Of a stretch of DNA of 23,083 nt, positions 21,057 to 23,083 are shown one piece after another (the stretch's first letter is position 1; every line of letters begins with the position of its first letter). The DNA lies in contig DATAXV010000103.1 of assembly GCA_036272915.1 (NCBI GenBank), positions 1 through 23,083 on the forward strand. Direction: 5' to 3'. The translations under genes and the position numbers were made by a program. This DNA is from DATAXV01 sp036272915 (GTDB taxonomy: Bacteria > Chloroflexota > Dormibacteria > Dormibacterales > Dormibacteraceae). Below the pieces are notes generated by a model. That model did not search any database. It was given only the letters and a program-made list of their open reading frames with translations, and was not told the DNA's origin.

Positions 21057-21781
21057 CGAGGTTTGACCTCCGTGGGGTGTGGGACGGTGACGCCCTCGGC
21101 GATTTGGCGGCGGTCCGGGAAGAGCAGCCGAATCGTCACCGTGGCGGCGAGGGCTCCGAGTACTTGTGCGATCACGAAGGGTGCTACGTCTCGGGGTGCG
21201 ATGCCTGCGAAGGTGTCCGAGAGCGTGCGTGCGATGGTGACGGCGGGGTTAGCGAAGCTGGTCGACGACGTGAACCAGTACGCGGCGGCGATGTACGAGC
21301 CCACGGCGATCGGGACCATGGAAGCCTGCCGAGATCTGACGACCCCGAAGACGACGAGCAGGAGTCCATAGGTGGCAACGAGTTCGCCGATCCAGAGGCC
21401 CATCCCCCAGCGAACCTTGGAGGCGGGCTCGATGGCGGATAGGCCGAACATGAGATTCGCGATCACGACGCCCGTGACTCCGCCCACGAGTTGTGCGGCC
21501 ACGTAGAAGGCTCCGGTGCGCGCGCGGATGCCCCCGCAAAGCCAGTCGGTCATCGTTACGACCGGGTTGAGGTGGGCTCCTGAGATGGGACCAACCGCGA
21601 GGATGATGGCCACGAGAGCGAGGCCGGTGGCTACCGAGTTCTCAAGCAACTCCAGGCCGGTGTCGGACGGGCTGAGGCGCTGGGCGGCGATCCCCGAACC
21701 GACGACGGCGGCGAGGAGCATGGCTGTGCCAAGGAACTCGGCGAGCAAGCGCCTGCCGAGTCCCAGGGCACTGTCATTCAT
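21005..21781 (-). CDS. aqpS: MIP-family aquaglyceroporin, arsenite channel (AqpS-like)
   Basis: A 258-aa membrane channel of the aquaporin/GlpF family. The first half-helix motif is GAHLNPVV (NPV at 72-74, a variant of NPA); the second is SFANPAVTIARTLSDTF (NPA at 178-180 with selectivity-filter R185). About six membrane helices are present. In several ars operons a member of this type replaces the ArsB or Acr3 pump and lets arsenite made by ArsC leave down its gradient (established for AqpS in Sinorhizobium); here the gene lies between arsM and arsC and no pump is visible, which supports the same role. ATG 21781 overlaps the arsM stop as ATGA. Its 3' end runs 52 bases into arsC, giving a tail with HACSSSADRTQAGPR unrelated to the family. 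Confidence 0.85.
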   Translation of the reverse strand: MNDSALGLGRRLLAEFLGTAMLLAAVVGSGIAAQRLSPSDTGLELLENSVATGLALVAIILAVGPISGAHLNPVVTMTDWLCGGIRARTGAFYVAAQLVGGVTGVVIANLMFGLSAIEPASKVRWGMGLWIGELVATYGLLLVVFGVVRSRQASMVPIAVGSYIAAAYWFTSSTSFANPAVTIARTLSDTFAGIAPRDVAPFVIAQVLGALAATVTIRLLFPDRRQIAEGVTVPHPTEVKPRCHACSSSADRTQAGPR

Positions 21782-22542
21782 TGGGAGACCGTTGGCTTGT
21801 GGGCTCGGATTGATGCGCTGCCGATGGCTCCCGGCACGGCTTGGACGCGCTGCTCTCCGGTGATCTCGAAGTCGGGCGACTCGAATCCAGCGTCGATGAG
21901 CAGTTGGCGATACTCCTCGACGGGGATCGTGCCGGCGATACAACCGGCGTGTGCCTCCAAGTCCCGCTTCACCGCTGAGGGCAGGGAACGTAGCTCGACC
22001 ATGTCGGAGACGGCGAGGCGCCCTCCCGGCTTGAGGACGCGGAACGCCTCGCGGATCACCGCGCCCTTGTCCTCGGCGAGGTTGATGACGCAGTTCGAGA
22101 TGACTACATCAACGGAGTCGTCGGGAAGCGGCACCTGTTCGATGGTGCCCTTGAGGAAGGTGGCGTTCTCGACTCCAGATCGGTCTCGATTGCGGTTGGC
22201 CAGCGCCAGCATCTCATCGGTCATATCGACGCCGTACGCGTGTCCGCGGGGGGTGACCCGTCGCGCCGAGAGCAGGACATCGAGGCCACCGCCGCTCCCC
22301 AGGTCGAGAACCGTCTCGCCCGGGTGTAGCTCGACCAGGAGCAGGGGATTGCCGCAACCGAGGCTGATTGAGGAATCGAGTCCAACCTGGGCGAGTTGGT
22401 CGCTCGTGTAGGCGGTCCCGCACTCCGCTACCTCATCTGAAGAACCACAGCAATCGGGACCGCAGCAACTGGCGCTCGGGTCGGCCATTCGCAGGGCGGC
22501 GCTGCGGTATCGCTGGTGGACGGCGTCTCGCGTGGTGCTCAT
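21778..22542 (-). CDS. arsM: Arsenite S-adenosylmethionine methyltransferase
   Basis: Methylates trivalent arsenic with SAM in the cytoplasm, giving mono- to trimethylated species that can be volatile. The 254-aa protein has the SAM motif LDLGSGGGLDVLL (79-91). The three conserved arsenic-binding cysteines are C63 (SLGCGNP), C151 (SNCVINL) and C201 (HAGCIAG). An N-terminal Cys cluster CCGPDCCG (26-33) plus C41 is common in bacterial ArsM. Other family marks are VLKPGGRLAVSD (169-180) and GTIPVEEY. ATG 22542 follows GGAGGG. It is the first gene of the arsM-aqpS-arsC operon, divergent from the frameshifted arsR, with TTGACA and an ATCGA-type inverted repeat in between. Confidence 0.94.
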   Translation of the reverse strand: MSTTRDAVHQRYRSAALRMADPSASCCGPDCCGSSDEVAECGTAYTSDQLAQVGLDSSISLGCGNPLLLVELHPGETVLDLGSGGGLDVLLSARRVTPRGHAYGVDMTDEMLALANRNRDRSGVENATFLKGTIEQVPLPDDSVDVVISNCVINLAEDKGAVIREAFRVLKPGGRLAVSDMVELRSLPSAVKRDLEAHAGCIAGTIPVEEYRQLLIDAGFESPDFEITGEQRVQAVPGAIGSASIRAHKPTVSQ

Positions 22543-22545
22543 GAA

Positions 22546-22563
22546 CCCTCCATCGATCGATGG
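22546..22563 (-). promoter_or_regulatory. arsM ribosome site overlapped by a palindrome
   Basis: On the minus strand CCATCGATCGATGG (22563-22550) is a perfect 14-bp palindrome whose last two G residues belong to the GGAGGG ribosome site (22551-22546). In RNA it can fold as a five-bp stem with a GATC loop, partly covering the site. In DNA it repeats the ATCGAT core seen in the operator upstream. Confidence 0.4.
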
Positions 22564-22578
22564 GCGTCGATGGCTAGA

Positions 22579-22623
22579 AGTTTAGGCCACATGCATCGAC
22601 AAATGTCAATCTTTCGATAGAAT
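22579..22623. promoter_or_regulatory. Divergent arsM/arsR promoters with an ArsR-type inverted repeat
   Basis: The half-sites ATCGACAAATG (22595-22605) and AATCTTTCGAT (22608-22618) are inverted with 8 of 11 matches (ATCGAnAnAT). On the minus strand TTGACA (22609-22604) lies in its centre and leads 17-19 bases later to a CCTAAAC stretch (22586-22580) as the -10 of arsM. On the plus strand TAGAAT (22618-22623) is a -10 for arsR that begins at the edge of the repeat. A single ArsR dimer here would cover both promoters. Confidence 0.65.
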
Positions 22624-22644
22624 CGGCCCGCGGCGACGATCGAA

Positions 22645-23003
22645 GTGCCGGTACGTCAAAGGGGCTTGAGCCGCGAGCTGGAGATGCCGCCGGACCCGTC
22701 GTGGGCGATGAACTCGGCAGGCCGGGTGAAGGCGCTTGCCGACCCGACTCGGCTTGCGATGGTGTGGTGCCTGTACAAGGCCCGGGCGCCCGTATGCCTT
22801 TGCGATTTCACGGCCACCCTTGTCCTGGGCAGCCCATGATCTCGCACCACATGGGCAAGCTGAAGCGGGCGGGGCTGGTCGAATGCGAGAAGAGAGGGGT
22901 CTGGATCTACCACTACATGAGAGCGGATCTACCCGCATCCACCCCGGGCCTGATCCGGGCTTTGGTCACTGGTGGTCCGCAGCGGAGACGACGCCATGAG
23001 TAG
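22645..23003 (+). pseudogene. arsR: ArsR-family arsenic repressor, split by a frameshift
   Basis: The first part, from GTG 22645 or ATG 22684, reads SAGRVKALADPTRLAMVWCLYKARAPVCLCDFTATL. It includes the CxC metal-site helix (VCLCDFT) of ArsR/SmtB repressors that release DNA on binding arsenite. The frame then ends at a TGA (22837-22839). The rest, GQPMISHHMGKLKRAGLVECEKRGVWIYHYM with the recognition helix and wing, continues one frame over to 23003. Loss of one C near 22829-22832 (GGCCAG to GGCAG) would explain it. At the break the stop overlaps an ATG (ATGA, 22836-22839) that could restart the second half, so two half-proteins may be made. As written no complete repressor is encoded. Confidence 0.8.
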
Positions 23004-23083
23004 CCTCAGGAATGTCAGATACCGACCGATGCTCCCGGCCGACGCCGACCAGGTCCTGGCGATCTACCAGGTCGGCTTGAACA
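22996..23083 (+). CDS. GNAT-family N-acetyltransferase, ArsN-like (partial, runs off the window)
   Basis: The first 29 codons are visible: an ATG at 22996, overlapping the end of arsR by eight bases, then RYRPMLPADADQVLAIYQVGLN. This RPMLPADADQVLAIYQ start is typical of phosphinothricin-type acetyltransferases, including ArsN1, which acetylates the amino group of arsenical antibiotics such as arsinothricin. The ars context favours ArsN, but the residues that would tell ArsN from other GNAT proteins lie beyond the window edge, so I leave the symbol blank. GGAG eight bases upstream is a fair ribosome site. Confidence 0.7.
   Translation, partial: MSSLRNVRYRPMLPADADQVLAIYQVGLN

Overview
The window is a stretch of very GC-rich bacterial DNA. 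It has tightly packed genes, GTG and TTG starts, and a recurring promoter layout in which a TAnnnT -10 box sits 6-8 bases before the start codon, as expected for leaderless transcripts. The protein families and this promoter style point to an actinobacterium or a high-GC Chloroflexota-like soil lineage. The sequence alone does not settle the phylum, and no rRNA, tRNA, CRISPR array or complete mobile element is visible.

Positions 1-5050 look like a peptide or small-molecule uptake and breakdown block. It begins with the ATPase of an oligopeptide-type ABC importer (134-1126) and a zinc-dependent AstE/AspA-type deacylase with a TTG start (1189-2133). Facing them on the minus strand is an apparent operon: O-methyltransferase, alpha/beta hydrolase and amidohydrolase (4978 down to 2139). 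Its promoter is wrapped in two copies of the palindrome CGATATATCG whose centres are 20 bp apart.

Positions 5050-9000 mix intact housekeeping-like genes with decayed ones. The intact genes are an APH-type kinase, a zinc nucleoside-deaminase-fold protein, a VOC protein and a second O-methyltransferase. The decayed ones are a shattered MFS transporter (5140-5710) and a shattered medium-chain dehydrogenase (7821-8202).

Positions 8988-12724 hold a LysR regulator divergent from two aldo/keto reductases and an NAD-dependent epimerase/dehydratase, probably one redox operon for a sugar or carbonyl compound. A 14-bp TetR-style palindrome lies stranded downstream (12868-12881). It is followed on the minus strand by a DUF6807 (PmoA-like) protein. 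That gene is preceded one base upstream by a 36-codon stub of a Gfo/Idh/MocA oxidoreductase, and further upstream there may be a CHRD-like relic.

Positions 14961-23083 form a metal/metalloid-resistance region. It contains: (a) a frameshifted MerR-family regulator under a classic long-spacer MerR promoter, then a three-gene ATGA-coupled set (thioredoxin-like protein, 87-aa unknown, six-helix membrane protein); (b) an ArsR-arsenate reductase fusion divergent from a ChrA-family transporter across a shared inverted repeat; (c) a minus-strand arsM-aquaporin-arsC operon divergent from a frameshifted arsR followed by the start of an arsN-like acetyltransferase. Read together, arsenate would be reduced by ArsC, arsenite would leave by the aquaglyceroporin or be methylated by ArsM, and an N-acetyltransferase would deal with trivalent organoarsenicals. 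Both stand-alone metal regulators (MerR and ArsR) are interrupted by frameshifts, which is either real derepression or indel error in the assembly.
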